From Elmis aenea (Eukaryota; Arthropoda; Insecta; Coleoptera; Elmidae), in NCBI GenBank assembly GCA_947652605.1, contig CANTFG010000205.1, positions 62,001 through 126,000 on the forward strand: DNA of 64,000 nt. The letters run 5' to 3'. The translations under genes were made by a program, and so were the position numbers. Positions 10,230-22,838 of the stretch are shown in pieces; within the stretch, counting starts at the first letter, position 1, and each line of letters starts with the position of its first letter. The notes beneath the pieces are model-generated. The model was not told where the DNA came from. It saw only the letters and a list, made by a program, of their open reading frames with translations, and did no database searches.

Positions 10230-10722
10230 TCTGGGTTTCGCACGGAATTCAGTCTTTCGCGGGTCGTCGCCGAGTGAACAACTACTGTGTCATGTAGAGG
10301 AACTATTCAAGTGGTTGTGCAATGGCTAGAGGTAGCTCCGGGGATCTGCGCAGGCACTTTTTGCACCACAACAATGCACAAGCGCACACTACTGGCACGA
10401 CCAAGCGTTTCATCGAAGACAGTGGCATCAAGGTTTTGAACCCTCCACCACACTCACCTGACCTTGCACCCTGTGACTTTTGGTTCTTCCCAAAGCTGAA
10501 AGAACCCCTGCGAGGCCACAACTTCTAAACTCGGGAGGAACTGATTGCAGGTGTCTAAGAACAGCTGGACAACCTGCCAAAATCGGCGTTTTTGGCGTGT
10601 TTTGCGGCATGGGTCAAAAGAGCCCAAAAGCACATTGAAGTTGGCAGCGAATACTTGGAACAAGAAAAATTGAAAAAAAATCCTTGCCTATTTATTTCCA
10701 GTGATTCCGCACGAAACCCAGA
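10230..10722 (+). mobile_element. mariner internal-deletion derivative with transposase 3' part
   Basis: Inverted ends TCTGGGTTTCGCACGGAAT at 10230 and its near inverse at 10704-10722. Between them lies the C-terminal part of a mariner transposase: HHNNAQAH, then NPPPHSPDLAPCDFWFFPKL, EPLRGHNF, a stop, EELIAGV, then AWVKRAQKHIEVGSEYLE. The second catalytic Asp (normally HHDNA) has become Asn, while the third (PCDFW) remains. The 5' half of the coding region is missing, so the copy is a non-autonomous, dead derivative. Confidence 0.87.
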
Positions 10723-12290
10723 CAACCTTTGTAGTAACTGCATTATTGCTGTAGTTTTAAAGAGAAATAATATTGTCATTTCAAAGATCTATGAAAAATT
10801 AATTACTATGAACATTTTATATTTATCTTCAAATTTTTGTGTACTACGTTGGTTACTGCAGTTTTATGATTTTTTTCAGATTGTTTTATTACCATTATTG
10901 AGTCCTAAATAAAATATTTAAATCAAGGTTTTTAATATATAATTAGTATCTTCCCTCTCATTATTTTATGGATAATTTTTTAATTTAATACAAGAAATGT
11001 ATATATTAGTGACTATTGTAGATGACTAAATAGCTGCTAAATATTATTTCCATAATTATATATTTAAAAATATAAATAAAACAAATATTTTGTACCTACA
11101 CTAAGGTCCCAATTTGTTAAATGTTGAATTATGCAATCGATTGTAGTTAAAAGTCTTTTGTAAAGCAAAGTAACAAACCATCACCCCACTAGCATTGAAG
11201 TCATATACCTTTCATTTTTTAAATTTTTATTTGGCAAGCGGAATTTTCTATTTCATTAGCAGATGTAAAAATCTCTTCTAAAATTTGCAAATTTTAAAAT
11301 TTAATTCGAATGTAAATTATATTAAAGTATTGTTTTTTAAAACTTAGGTACTTATATATTTAACAGTATTATGGGACACAGCTCCATCAGTTCATCAAAT
11401 CCTTTCTAATCGAAACTATACATAAGATTAATCTTAAAATTCACAATAACATGGAATATCTAATTTGCATAACATTTTGTATTTATACTCTTTGGCATTA
11501 ACAACATTGTCAGTTTTTTTATTTGGTATACGGTATACCACTTGCTTCAATTAATTGTAAAAATAAATTACACATAAGTAACAAAATTTTTTGTTTCCAT
11601 TAAATTTAAGCAATTGTCACAATAAAAAATATTCCTACAATTCTTAATTAACTGTTCAAAATACGATTTTGTCACAAAGATTAATTACAAATTTAAATAA
11701 GTTGCTAAATATTTGTACCGCTGCTTTAAAATTAAATGTCTAAGATTACTGAACATGTTTAATTATGACAAATTACGAGTATAATCAAGTAAATGAACAA
11801 ATTATACTGCATAATTTCCAAATAAATGATTTATGTTAAACGTTATTATATTTTCACTTTCAACCTCAAATTAATTTTCAACATATGAAACCGTCTTGTT
11901 TTTTCAAATTTAAATTTTTAGTTATGAAAACTAATAACGATCTTATAAAATGTATTATTTATACAATGACGATAATCATTAAAATCCACCCTTTAATAAA
12001 TTGCATAAAACACACTCTTATAACTGTAAAAAAAAAACGAGCAACCCAACAATAATATTTTGCGAAATAGTGCTCTTTTGTTTTTGTATGAGCATATGAA
12101 TTGAATTATTGTGGATTATTTCTTTTTATCCATATTGTGTACGTCCTACATTATTCATAGGATGTTTTAATCCCTTTTTCAATATACATACTCGTTTGAT
12201 TGCGTATTCGCATTTGTATTGGTTACATCTTATGTTGACTGCATTTTAAATTCCCGCAAAATATAAGTACATTCCAGTTGCGTACTATTT
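10723..12290. other. No gene recognised
   Basis: AT-rich intergenic sequence with short repeats only. No supported coding or RNA feature. Confidence 0.55.
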
Positions 12291-12299
12291 TTGTACTAA

Positions 12300-12517
12300 A
12301 TAAACATGGCGGTTCGAGACATTTCTGCCAGTCAAAAATGTTACTAAAATTCCATTTTAAGGATTAATTATGGATAGACGGTACATAACTAGTGCTAACA
12401 ACAAACATTTGTGTTTAAAATAAGTGCTTTATCTTACTGGATTAGTGTATTCCTAATTAAATTTGCTAGTGCGGTGTAATTTGAAATTTATACTACAAAA
12501 CTTTAATAATAAATCAG
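12300..12517 (+). other. Possible 5' untranslated exon of the NUAK gene
   Basis: A locally less AT-rich stretch (AACATGGCGGTTCGAGACAT near 12304) is followed by a consensus donor, AAATCAG|GTAATT at 12517/12518. The NUAK start-codon exon at 27892 opens with an acceptor two to four bases before its ATG, so an upstream non-coding exon is required somewhere. This is one candidate and rests only on the donor, its position and composition. Confidence 0.22.
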
Positions 12518-14414
12518 GTAATTACTTATTAACATTTTTATTATATGTTTGTGTTAATTTTTATAACGTACGTGCTTGACAGAACTTTTTAAATAGTTTT
12601 TATTGGTTTATAATTAGGTTAGGAGACATTTAACTGTCGTACAATCCCGGGTTAATTTTTGATTTAAAGTTGATTAGCTCTGCCGTGTAGTTCCCACTGG
12701 TAATTAAAAAAAAATTGATTAGATTAATGTCAGAAATATTCGCATAGTTTCCAAGCAAATGAGTCATCTCGCTATTTTTTATTTTCATTTATTTTATTCG
12801 AAATTCCTGGTGTCGAGACTGTACTAGAAGATCACGCCCACATCGTACACTCTGAGCAATAGCACGTGGGATATGTGGGTTTTTGACTTCACGATGAATA
12901 ATTCATTACTACATTCAAATTATAACCAGTTTACCATATTTAGTATGTTGCAATTGTTGCAATTGAACTTAACTGTTTTTTTTTTTAGTGCGTGACACAC
13001 TTATAACACATGTAACGGCACCTGCATTGCAACTGATATTGTTTCGTTACTATGGTGATTATTGTTAATCTGATTAGATAAAATTTGTTGTCATACGATT
13101 GTTTTCAAAATTGTTTACATTACCAACACTAAAAACCCAGTATGTAGTTTGTATTTTTGTTTCTTTTATTGCATAACTGCGTAATGATTTGTTTTTTTTA
13201 GCAGTGTTTGTTGTAAAAAGAAGTAATGTGCGACGCAAAATAAATATGTTTGTATGATTATTTTATTATATACGTTATAACTGTCACTAATGGACGTTTT
13301 GGCTATCAGTTTAATCGTCAACGTTCATGCCAAGTAAATGGTTAAATATGAAGGAGTATGGTGGTGTAATTATTACATATTTTGAAGTTAAAAAATGCAC
13401 GTCAATTAAAGGTTTCGATATCTTTAATTTTAAAGAAAGAGAAGGACAAGTCGAATATGTTGCATAAAAATAACTGAGATAAACTTCCAAACCCACTACA
13501 TTCAGTTCTTAAAATAACCCGTGTCGGTCGTGTTCAGTTAATGTTTCTACTATCCTATTTCATCATCTTTAAGAAAGTATTTTTGTCCTTTACCAAATGA
13601 AAATTTAATGTAGCTTGCTTGGGTCATTGATTTCGTTTCACGTCCTGGATGAATGAAGATTTGTGCTTAGCTTATGAATTTTAATATTGATATACATGTC
13701 CGTGAAAGAGACTAGCCTCTTTGTATTGTTATCAAATGTTTAAAATTGTTCGCTTTTGCTATATAGTCATGTGTAAATGTGCAATGCATCTACTGTAGAT
13801 GCATTTCTGCCAGTCGTAAAATTGCAATACTAACGTAAAATATTAATTTAATGTTCGAATAAGTTTCCTTGTTTAATGTTGGTTGTTAATCATTAATTAA
13901 TTAGGCTAAATCCAAGAGTAAATTATCTTTTCTTGAATTACCTCGTTAATACTTCTACATCTGCGAAAATGGATTTATAATCTTTTAATACAAACATTAA
14001 GCGCCGCTTAAGTTATGATATGATCAATATATATCGATATAGTCAATTTTGGAAAAATCACGGTCAAAATTAATAAAACTTATTAAACTACACTGTGTTT
14101 CCATCGTTTATTAGAATTATATTTTCTGATGAAAGAATCATATTTCCAAGATCCTTTCGTAACCGTAACAAGACCGTAAAGTGGTACTTTATTGGACGAG
14201 TAGACAGTTTTTGGACGAGCAGTTAGTTTTTGGACTAGCTGTAGGCGTACAATCTACTGAAAGCATACGAGTCCAGTGCATTTTTCTGCGTCCGCCACTG
14301 ACACCAAAATCACTGCTATCACCATCCGTAATAAAACAATAACAATAACTAAACAAACTACAGGTGAAACTTGCTTGATGGTAAAATGATGCTTGTTTGA
14401 CAGCGCAAATCAAC
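12518..14414. other. No gene recognised
   Basis: AT-rich. The only structure noted is a short palindrome, GCATCTACTGTAGATGC near 13787. No supported gene. Confidence 0.5.
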
Positions 14415-14514
14415 ATTACCATAGCAACCAGCTACTTTTCGGCCTAGACCGGTAAAGATAACTTATTACCATGGCAACCAGTAACTTTCTGGCCAAGGCC
14501 AGTAAAGATATCTT
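14415..14514 (+). repeat. 50-bp motif in two tandem copies
   Basis: Copies at 14415-14464 and 14465-14514 share ATTACCATRGCAACCAG, then an ACTTT...GGCC core and GTAAAGATA. They differ at about a quarter of positions. They lie just upstream of the piggyBac relic and may be part of its 5' end or of an unrelated repeat. Confidence 0.6.
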
Positions 14515-15174
14515 TTCCAGCCTAAAAATTGATTGGAAACAACTGATTTTCTGGACGGTCGCAGACAAAGGATTATTTTTTTAACATATTCTCTTGAATT
14601 GGTATATTGGTAGTAAACACGTTCACTGCCATTGACGCGTTAACGCGTCAGTCAACTTTTATTGTTTCAAAGCCAGATTTTTTGTTGGGCACAGCGGTTA
14701 GTGGCTATGACAGGTTGTGCCATTAATTGTTTTTGAATTTTACATTCGCGGTTCCTGTTTTTTTAAACCAATGGTTACTGTTGCAACAATGGCAGGCAAT
14801 GAAAACATAGCAGTTCCTTCCCAAGCTAAGAAAAGTAATGTAAACAAGATAGTATCGGAGGCAGAATTGTCGCAAATGGGGGAAGACAGTGATTTTGCGG
14901 ATACAAATGAGTCAAACGAAAATGAAGACGATGGAAGGGAATCTAGAAGCGAATCTGAATCCTGCATATGGGAAATGTTAAAACGACAAGAATAGAGGAC
15001 TTTTGGAAAAAAGACCTTTTATATCACCTAAAAGGCGTTGCTGACAGTATTAGTAGAAATCGTTTTATCCCTATTTTAAGTGCATTGCATTTTGTAAAAG
15101 ATCATGAACTAGAACAAAAACCATTAGATAGGTTATATAAAATGCGCTCAATTGTCGATTTTTTTAATGACGGG

Positions 15175-16233
15175 CAGTGTTCTCCCCAGGCCCTTTTTTC
15201 CGGGCGGGCCGCCCGGCTGATTTTTCTAACCGCCCGGTTGATAAATTTCGTAATAAGTGCGTATGTAAAATCTAATATCTAAAAAAAACCTTGGATTTAA
15301 AACGTTAAACTGATAGATGCCAAAATAAAATCACAGAACAAGTTAAAAAAGTAAATAAAACCTAAAACTGATATCTTCGTTTAACTGGTACACGTACGAG
15401 AAGAGACAAAGACCGTAAAACAACGGAGACATCTAGAGTCGAGTCGGCGCGACTCGACTCGACATTGGTGTTATCGTTCGTGCTAAGTCGCATACCAAAC
15501 AGCAGCAACAGTGATTATCACAAAATAGCAGACAGATTACTACTCTCCTGCCAAAATCGAGACGTTTGGTCATTTTCATATATTTGTACCCTCATTATAA
15601 AGTGCAGTGCTCATCATTGCGAATCGATGCGACAATCAATAACAGTGAGGTGCAATTTTATCTAAAATCCGTATTTTAATAGTGTAGCAAAACAGTCAGA
15701 AATTTTAAATTTTTTTAAATCCAATCAAAAAAATTATGTCATATTTCCATTAAATCAATAAGTTTTGAACATATAAAAATACCACACTATTAATTATTAA
15801 TTTTATTTCATACTTCAGACAATGACAATAACTTAAAGTCAAATCAGACTAATTTATTTAGTTTTTTTAAAAAACAAGAAAGTGCTCTAAACAATGAAAA
15901 GCAATCTAAAACAACTTTGGTTTCAAGCCAGGAAGTTGAAGAAGCCGAAGGTTCTATTAGCGAATTATTTGTTTTTTATTTAGTTAAACAAAGTTTCTTT
16001 AAATTCTTAAAATTCCTTAAATTAAATTGTATTATATTATTGTTTAAAATGCGATATTTATTACAAATATATAATGTTTTATGGAACAAAATATTTGTGT
16101 AAATTTAAAAACTAGTAATACAAAATAATATGTAATTATAAAATAATAAGACCGAACATTCATTTGGGGAGGGGGGGCGCCCGGCAGCCTTTTGCGTCCG
16201 CCCGGCAAAAAATAAATTCTGGGGAGAACACTG
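15175..16233. mobile_element. hAT-like element nested in piggyBac, 5-bp target duplication
   Basis: Inverted ends CAGTGTTCTCCCCAG at 15175 and CTGGGGAGAACACTG at 16233. The target ACGGG is repeated at 15170-15174 and 16234-16238, and removing the element restores the piggyBac frame (Asp-Gly-Met-Cys). GC-rich subterminal CGGGCGGNC repeats lie at both ends. A scrap reading LFSFFKKQESALNNEK near 15855-15900 resembles the N-terminal region of hAT transposases. CAGTG ends with a 5-bp duplication fit the hAT5 group, but other superfamilies are not excluded. Confidence 0.75.
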
Positions 16234-16589
16234 ACGGGATGTGTCAAGTATATTACCCTATTGGAGAGCTTTCGTTAAACGAATCTATAGTTCTTTGGTG
16301 AGGTAGATTGCTTTTTACCCAGTACATAAAAAATAAAAAACAAGTATGGCATTAAGCTGTATATTTTGACAAATCCAAATGGAATTGTTCAAAAATTTGC
16401 AGTCTACAGTAGTCTACACTGGCATGCTAGATGATTTAGGGGAAAAACAACATACTCAGAAAGTCGTTCTTCATTTACTGAATAAAAATTTGAATGTTGA
16501 CCTCATATTTTCATGGATAACTATTATAAGAGTTTTGATTTAGCTAAGTTATTATTGGATAAGAAGACTCACTGTACGTGAACACTAAC

Positions 16590-17392
16590 AAGGGAACCTC
16601 ACTTGGTGGTACTAAAGTCGGTTGATGGGACTTAAATTTTCCGAAAGAAAATCGTGAATGAAGAAGAGTACCAACTTTTTTGGCCCCGGAAACTCAAAAC
16701 TTACCGTTGAAACTCAATTTTTATATTCAAAAATTGCACGAAATGGGTTAAACACCAGGTGTAAATGAACTGTGGCACACCCTCTTTTTTCTTTAATTTT
16801 GATTTTAGATAAATAATATTTTAGACACATGATATGTGTAAAAAATTGGATTTTTTGAGCACATGCACACCAATTGTTTCACTTCCGGTTTCGCCGAAAA
16901 TGACCCAAACTTTGTTATTTTAAATGGAACAGCCTGTATATTTTATTATTTTTACATTTTTGGGAAGTTGAAGCAATATTGAGTACAATAGCATCATTTT
17001 GGTTAATTTTTATAACCTTAAATAGCCAGAGTTCATTTACACCTGGTATTGCAGATTTTCTTAAATTTGGATTTGGCCCCAAAAAATTTAAAACAATTAT
17101 TGTTATTTACGAATTCTTTACTTTTAAAGAGAAAACTTGGATCTTCTTATTAAAACAGAAAAGCATTATGATTTAACAATAATTATTTACAAATTTATGT
17201 TCACTTCAAGTATCTTTTATAGTTTAACCTATTTTGTGCAATTTTTGAAAATAAAAATTGAGTTTCAACTTTCAACAGCAAGTTTTAAGTTTCCGGGGCC
17301 AAAAAAGTTGGTACTCTTCTTCATTCACGATTTTATTTCGTAAAATTTTAGTCCCATCAACCGACTTTAGTACCACCAAGTGAGGTTCCCTT
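16590..17392. mobile_element. Palindromic element nested in piggyBac
   Basis: Left arm from 16590 (AAGGGAACCTCACTTGGTGG) and right arm ending 17392 are inverse. Pairing continues through GCCCCGGAAACTCAAAAC (near 16682) and CAGGTGTAAATGAACT (near 16757) to their inverses near 17290 and 17030. The piggyBac translation resumes right after the right end (inferred frame RAGRKNTPNDV). No coding content. Confidence 0.8.
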
Positions 17393-17960
17393 ATAAGGGC
17401 AGGTAGAAAAAATACTCCCAACGATGTACAAACGGCAAAATTGTGAAAAGGTGAAACTGTGGGCAGATATTTGGGAGAAGTCATGATTGGGATATGGAGG
17501 GATAAAAGGAAGGTACGCTACATTTCTAATAAAATCAAAAACGAAATTGTTAAGGTACAAAACAAAAAAAAAAGAAATGAAGTCTAAGCTTTTACCAATC
17601 GTAAATTACAATAAATTTATGTCTAGTGTTGATCAAAAAGACACCAGATGCTGTTGTGTTATCTGTCCGAATGAAAAACAATACATTGGTACAAAAAACT
17701 TTTCTTCTATGTTGTGGAAATGATGCTGATCAACGCACACGCCTTGTATAATAAATATTCTAGCAAAAAAATGGCATTACTAGAATATAGACTTAACATT
17801 ATAAGAGCACTATTGCCACCCATGAAGGTTCAACGGTCTGCTTCGGCATGCTTTGCAAAAACGGAAACAAACTTCTGGAAAAGCGCACATACAAAGGAAA
17901 AGGTGTAAATCTTGCTCCATTTAATGAAAACGAATGGACACGATTTACGAGTGCCTTGAT

Positions 17961-19732
17961 TGCCCTGACAAAGCAGGGTATTGTTTGAATTGTTGTTATA
18001 TTTACCACAAGCAATAATATGGGTAGTAACATTGCAAAACAAATGTTTTCTTTACCAAATAATTTTTGTTTCGATTTTCGATGTTTGTTTAAAAATATTA
18101 TGATCAGTATTAATATTTTCTGTGTGTTAAATGAGGTTTTTGTTAAAATTTTGTGCAATAAAACTTCAGTTTCAATATTTTGTTTTGTGTTTTTTTGTAA
18201 GGTGACCCTATTATTTATTTACTAGGTGCTCTAGCACATCAGTGGCACACTGGGACAAAGTTATACTTGATATGCCACCATCTGGACGTGTAAAAAAAAT
18301 TGTATACTGGTTTTCCATTTGTAAACCTATTTAGGGAAGTTTTAAATCGCTAACTTTTAAGATTTTATTGAAAATAATATGTGGCACTAGGGGTTGGTTA
18401 TTCCTAACTGCAGTGGTAGTGAAAGTGTTTTAAGCTATTGAACAACTATTTTATACTAATTTAAAGGAGAGCAACTTATTGTTAGTTGTAATTTCATAAT
18501 ACTTCTTTTGTTTATCAATTTCTAGCGGTCTATGGTTCTTTCAAGAAAAAATGAAGTGTTGTCTAAATAGTTATTTTTTTTAAATTGAACAGTTTTTTAT
18601 CTATTACTGCCTAATAATTAATACACTGTATACACAGTGTGTCCCAGACGTCATTATCAGGTCAATTATCTCGTTTATTTTTAAAAATAATATTGGCAAA
18701 CCTCACATACAGTAGTAAATGTGAAAAAAATGTGGATAAAGCGGTGCAAAAAATAAATTTGAAAGTATTTGTAACCGGTGTTAGTCGATTAATTTTGTTA
18801 AGATTATAGAAAAGGCTTACAATGTCATTACTTCCGAATTTTAAATCGTATTTTTTATTATCCATATATTTTCAACATTCTGATAAATTACTGTTATTTC
18901 TATTTAATTTGGTAACTATGTGATAAAGACTTTAAAATTATATGTGATAATCCAATATAAAACATTTTGATAAGAAAAAGGTTATAGCGAGTGCGAAATT
19001 TGAGACCCATCAATGGCACCTTCTAAACCGTAATATATACAAGGTCGGTTAATTAGAGGAAAAGTTACCTATTTTAGAGCACAACTTAGTAATGCTTTTC
19101 ATATTTTTAAAAACTCCAGGGCTCAGTAGATATTAACAAATTAAATTTAAATATGTTACGATGGTTGATAAAAAAGAACTTCCAGAGAAAAAAGTTATAG
19201 ATATATTTGTGCAGCATAAAATGATGATAAGTTGTTTGATTGTTTCAAGTTATTTATTGATTCATATAAATAAGTTTAATTAAAAATTACTTATCAGTAT
19301 TTCTCACATTTCAAGACTCCCATATCTTCATCATTTTCAATCTTATTAAATATATTAAATTAATGCTTTGGTTTTAAATTAAATAATAAAGTTGAAATGT
19401 TGCAGTGATGATATGCATGCTGTTACAAAATATTGATGTAATAAACCCATGAAAAAGCTGATTTAGTTTTGGTTTGAGATCAGAGCATTGCATAAAAAAC
19501 GGGCTTGCATAATTATGTTTTCAGGAAAATAAACAGTTCGGAGATGGTTTTCGGTTATAAATATTATATTTTTGTAACTCTTATACATAGTAAAAATGAA
19601 CATTTTTAAATGTGAAATAAATATCAATCAAATTTGCTAGTATGCAAGTGAAATGTGTACACAACCAGAAAATGTATGCAGTATATTTTCCTGGTGACTT
19701 ATTATTACATGGCTTAGTTTTTTAAACCCTTA
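17961..19732. other. No gene recognised; one solitary foldback-type end
   Basis: AT-rich. CAGTGTGTCCCAGACGTC near 18637 resembles the termini of the palindromic elements seen elsewhere in the window, but I found no partner end. Otherwise nothing supported. Confidence 0.45.
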
Positions 19733-19740
19733 CTCTAGGT

Positions 19741-20799
19741 CAGTGGTTCTCAAACTTTTTTGTCTGGCGGCACACTGAAATCATTAAACCAAATTCACGG
19801 CACCCCTATTATTATTTTTTTTTTTTTACATTTTTTTTGTTTTTTACAGAAAAAAAAGAAAGTTATTTAAAGTAAGTTTATTTCCAAACAGCACAAAAAC
19901 GTACAAAACAAAAGTTATTATAAAGTGTTTGGTGTTAAAATGTGAACTTAATGTGAAATATGTGCGTGATGGTGTTTGCATATTTCTTTGATATTAGGTC
20001 GTGTTTTTGAGAGACATACTCTCATCTCATTTTCAAGGATTTCTAGTCTCTTTCTCTTCTTTGTTTTAATATTTACGAGTGCAGAAAATCCTAGTTCACA
20101 GAAATGCGATTTGGAAAACTGCAATAAAATATTAAGTGATTTGAACCCTATATTGGGGTGTTCCTTTATAATTGTTATCCAAAATGAATTCAGACATATT
20201 TCTGAATGCTTCAATCTTAACGTGCGATCGTTACGTATATCAATTAATTCTTCAAGTTCTATAAGACTTAAGTCACTTATTTCAGATGTTTACAAATGGA
20301 TTTCTAATCCAGTCTTACAAATTAACTGATATGTCTGGGAAATAATGGTTAATTTGTTCTTCTAAAAATGTTAAATGACTGTAACTAAGCTTTTGCAAAT
20401 CTTTGTTATTATATTACAATTCGGCAACTTTAACAAACATTTCTACATTATTTGAGTATAATTTTATTTTCCACATTTTAATTTTATCTTTAAACGCCTT
20501 AATTTTATCTGCAGAAGTCAAAATATTTTCATTTCTTCCTTACATACTGGAGTTCCACTTGTTCAGGTGATCAAATATGTCTGTTAAATAAGTTGATTTG
20601 GAACACCAAATAATAACTTTTATTTAAGCTTTGTCCAATATAATTAAAATATAGGAGTATAATTTTTTGTTTAGATTTAGATATTTGTAGCAGTAAAATA
20701 TTTGGTTTTAAACATATAAACAGTTAAAAATTTCGCGGCACCCTTCTGGTGTACTTACGGCACCCTAGGGTGCCACGGCACCCAGTTTGAGAACCACTG
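19741..20799 (-). mobile_element. hAT element (ZBED5/Buster type), degenerate
   Basis: Ends CAGTGGTTCTCAAAC at 19741 and GTTTGAGAACCACTG at 20799 are inverse. The 8-base target CTCTAGGT is repeated perfectly at 19733-19740 and 20800-20807. Subterminal CGGCACCC repeats lie at both ends. The interior encodes on the minus strand the C-terminal dimerisation region of a hAT transposase. Confidence 0.93.
19948..20570 (-). pseudogene. hAT transposase C-terminal region (ZBED5/FAM200-like)
   Basis: Reading leftwards, the frames give FDHLNKWNSSM, ENILTSADKIKAFKDKIKMW and EMFVKVAEL, then after a frame break FKSLNILLQFSKSHFCELGF, SALVNIKTKKRKRLE and MRVCLSKTRPNIKEICK. The CELGFSALVNIKTKKR block is the hAT dimerisation core as found in ZBED5- and FAM200-type proteins. 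The DNA-binding zinc finger and catalytic part are missing, and stops interrupt the upstream part. Confidence 0.85.
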
Positions 20800-20807
20800 C
20801 TCTAGGT

Positions 20808-22835
20808 ATTTAATAATTCAGTAAATTGTTTAATAGCTTAAGTATAGGTGTCTCATTTGCAGTATGTTTGTAGTTATGGGATAAATATGGGAAATGTAGA
20901 GAAAGTGCCTGATTTTTGACATGAAACTTGTGGTATCTAAAAAAAATTGCAGCTGTTGTTGTCTATTATAAAAATATATGCTATGCTCTCTTGGCTATTG
21001 TAGCCTATTGATGACATCATTAATTGTTTTTATATTTAAACTCGTAAATTTAATTTGTTTATTTAGGAACAACAGTTTTCTCTCTAGATTTTTGTAAAAT
21101 ACTTTTCATTTATACTCGAAGCTTTATTTTATACTTTGTTAAGTTACTTGTTACATTTCAAATGTTTGGATAGAATTCCTATGAGGGGTGCTGTCAATTC
21201 AACCAAACCCATATTATCTGACAAAATCAAATGTGAGTAGGTAGTTATATCTGGCTGGTTGGTTATAAGTAAAAATCAATTCACATTAACCAAAATATAA
21301 AAGCTTCATATGTATCTATTAACATTAAGAAGAGTATACATTTTTTTTCGATATTTGAAGCTCACGATTGGCAATTTTTTAACCGTAACATTAAACGTTG
21401 GTCAATGACACTTAAAAGATGGTCAGAAAACAAAATTGGTTATTATTTTAAATTTAAAATATCTCCATTATAAACAAGTTTAATTAAAAATCTTTGTTTA
21501 ATGAATAGTCTTGCAGTTTGAAGACATTCCTATCTTCATCAATCATATTTATTTATTTAAATAAGTAACTAAAATACCTATATTGCAATAGTTTTTGTTA
21601 AAGTCTTGTTAAGGAAGCAGTTATAGATATCATTAATGAGTATAAAACAGTAATATCCATTTGTTAAAACATCACTTTGTTACTGAGGTAAATGACAAAG
21701 TTGCATTTTTTTAAATGGAAATCATAGCTGAATTTGACACTATAAGCAGGTTTATTTTTTCTCTTTTTAATAGTATTTATTTAGTTTACTAGTTTATTTT
21801 GATATTGGTCCATAAACAACAACAACAAATAATAGAATTAGAGTGCCATGAAATAAAAGTCAACTGTGGTTTTATTACAAAAATGCCCAAAAATTCAACT
21901 TTTTATTTACGTGGAAACAGAGTTATTTAAACAAACGAACACCATCCATTTATGCTCCATAAATTTGTCATTACTTCTGATTACTTCTATAGTAAGTTTT
22001 TTATATGAACAGTTGAAAATTTAAAATATTGATCAATTTTAATATGTTGACGTTATCTAGTTTTCTATGGAATAAATAAAAAATGAAACGATTGCTAAGT
22101 TGCTACATAAATTACGCAACATTTCCCATATAACTGACTTTATATCTATCATGATTTTGAAGTTGCCATTGGTGAACATTGAATTATGGGCACACTGTAC
22201 ACATAGACCTTATGTAGCAGGGCCATGTGACACAACTCAAGTGGCCCCAGATTTAAAATTTTATAATATATAGATATTATCAGGGGCACCATTATTAAAT
22301 GAAAGTGCATTTTTATTTTCGTCTTAAACATTCTTGGAGGTCCTATTTAAACTAAAAAACTTTTTTATCACCATCATATTTTCAGAGATGACATTCGTTG
22401 ATTGTTATTTAAGGTCCTAATTTCAGTATTCTATCTAGGTTCCATTTCATCTTTCATAGTCTCTGAAAAACGAAACTATTACAAAAAAAAACTAAAATAA
22501 TACACAAAAAACTGTAAGTATGAATGATTGATTTAGTAAAATTTGCAGCATTTCATCCATGACGGAAGTTATTTTTTATCGAAGACATGGATTTTTTAAT
22601 GTTCAATTGAACGGGAATAATTTTACAAAATTTGTATCTCTTACATTGCGCTATATCTCACAAACTTCTCTTAGTTAAGAATAAATTAAGATTAGCAAAA
22701 TTGTTTGAATGTGGAAGGTTGCCTATATGGATAGATGATGAGACCATGCTCAAAAATAATTTATTTCATATTAAAACAAAAAAAAAATGAATAAAGGTTA
22801 AAAATTTATTTATGGTATGTTTGAAGAAGAATATT
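20808..22835. other. No gene recognised
   Basis: AT-rich intergenic sequence. I see no supported coding, RNA or terminal inverted repeat feature in this 2-kb stretch. Confidence 0.5.
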
Positions 22836-22838
22836 TAA

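Larger units (their letters stand above)
14771..17960 (+). pseudogene. piggyBac transposase relic with two later insertions
   Basis: Fragments appear in family order. An acidic N-terminus starts near 14771. FWKKDLLYHL, SRNRFIPILSALHF and DRLYKMRSIVDFFND follow at 14998-15174. After an insertion, LSLNESIVLW, RLLFTQYIKNK and MDNYYKSFDLAKLLLDKK lie at 16234-16585. After a second insertion come the inferred RKNTPNDV, IWRDKR, NYNKFMSSVDQKD and a C-terminal Ser/Lys region to about 17960. Several frameshifts and stops are present. Of the catalytic Asp residues known in this family, the first is replaced (LNES where LDES is expected); the later ones, in MDNYY and SSVDQKD, are still seen. I could not locate the element's own termini. 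Confidence 0.82.

Noticed and set aside
15465..15665. Open frame of 66 codons
   Set aside because: Inside the hAT-like insertion, with no recognisable motif and no continuation; probably chance.
20858..22835. Search for a gene between the hAT relic and the GC-ended MITE
   Set aside because: Only short AT-rich open frames without splice or family support.
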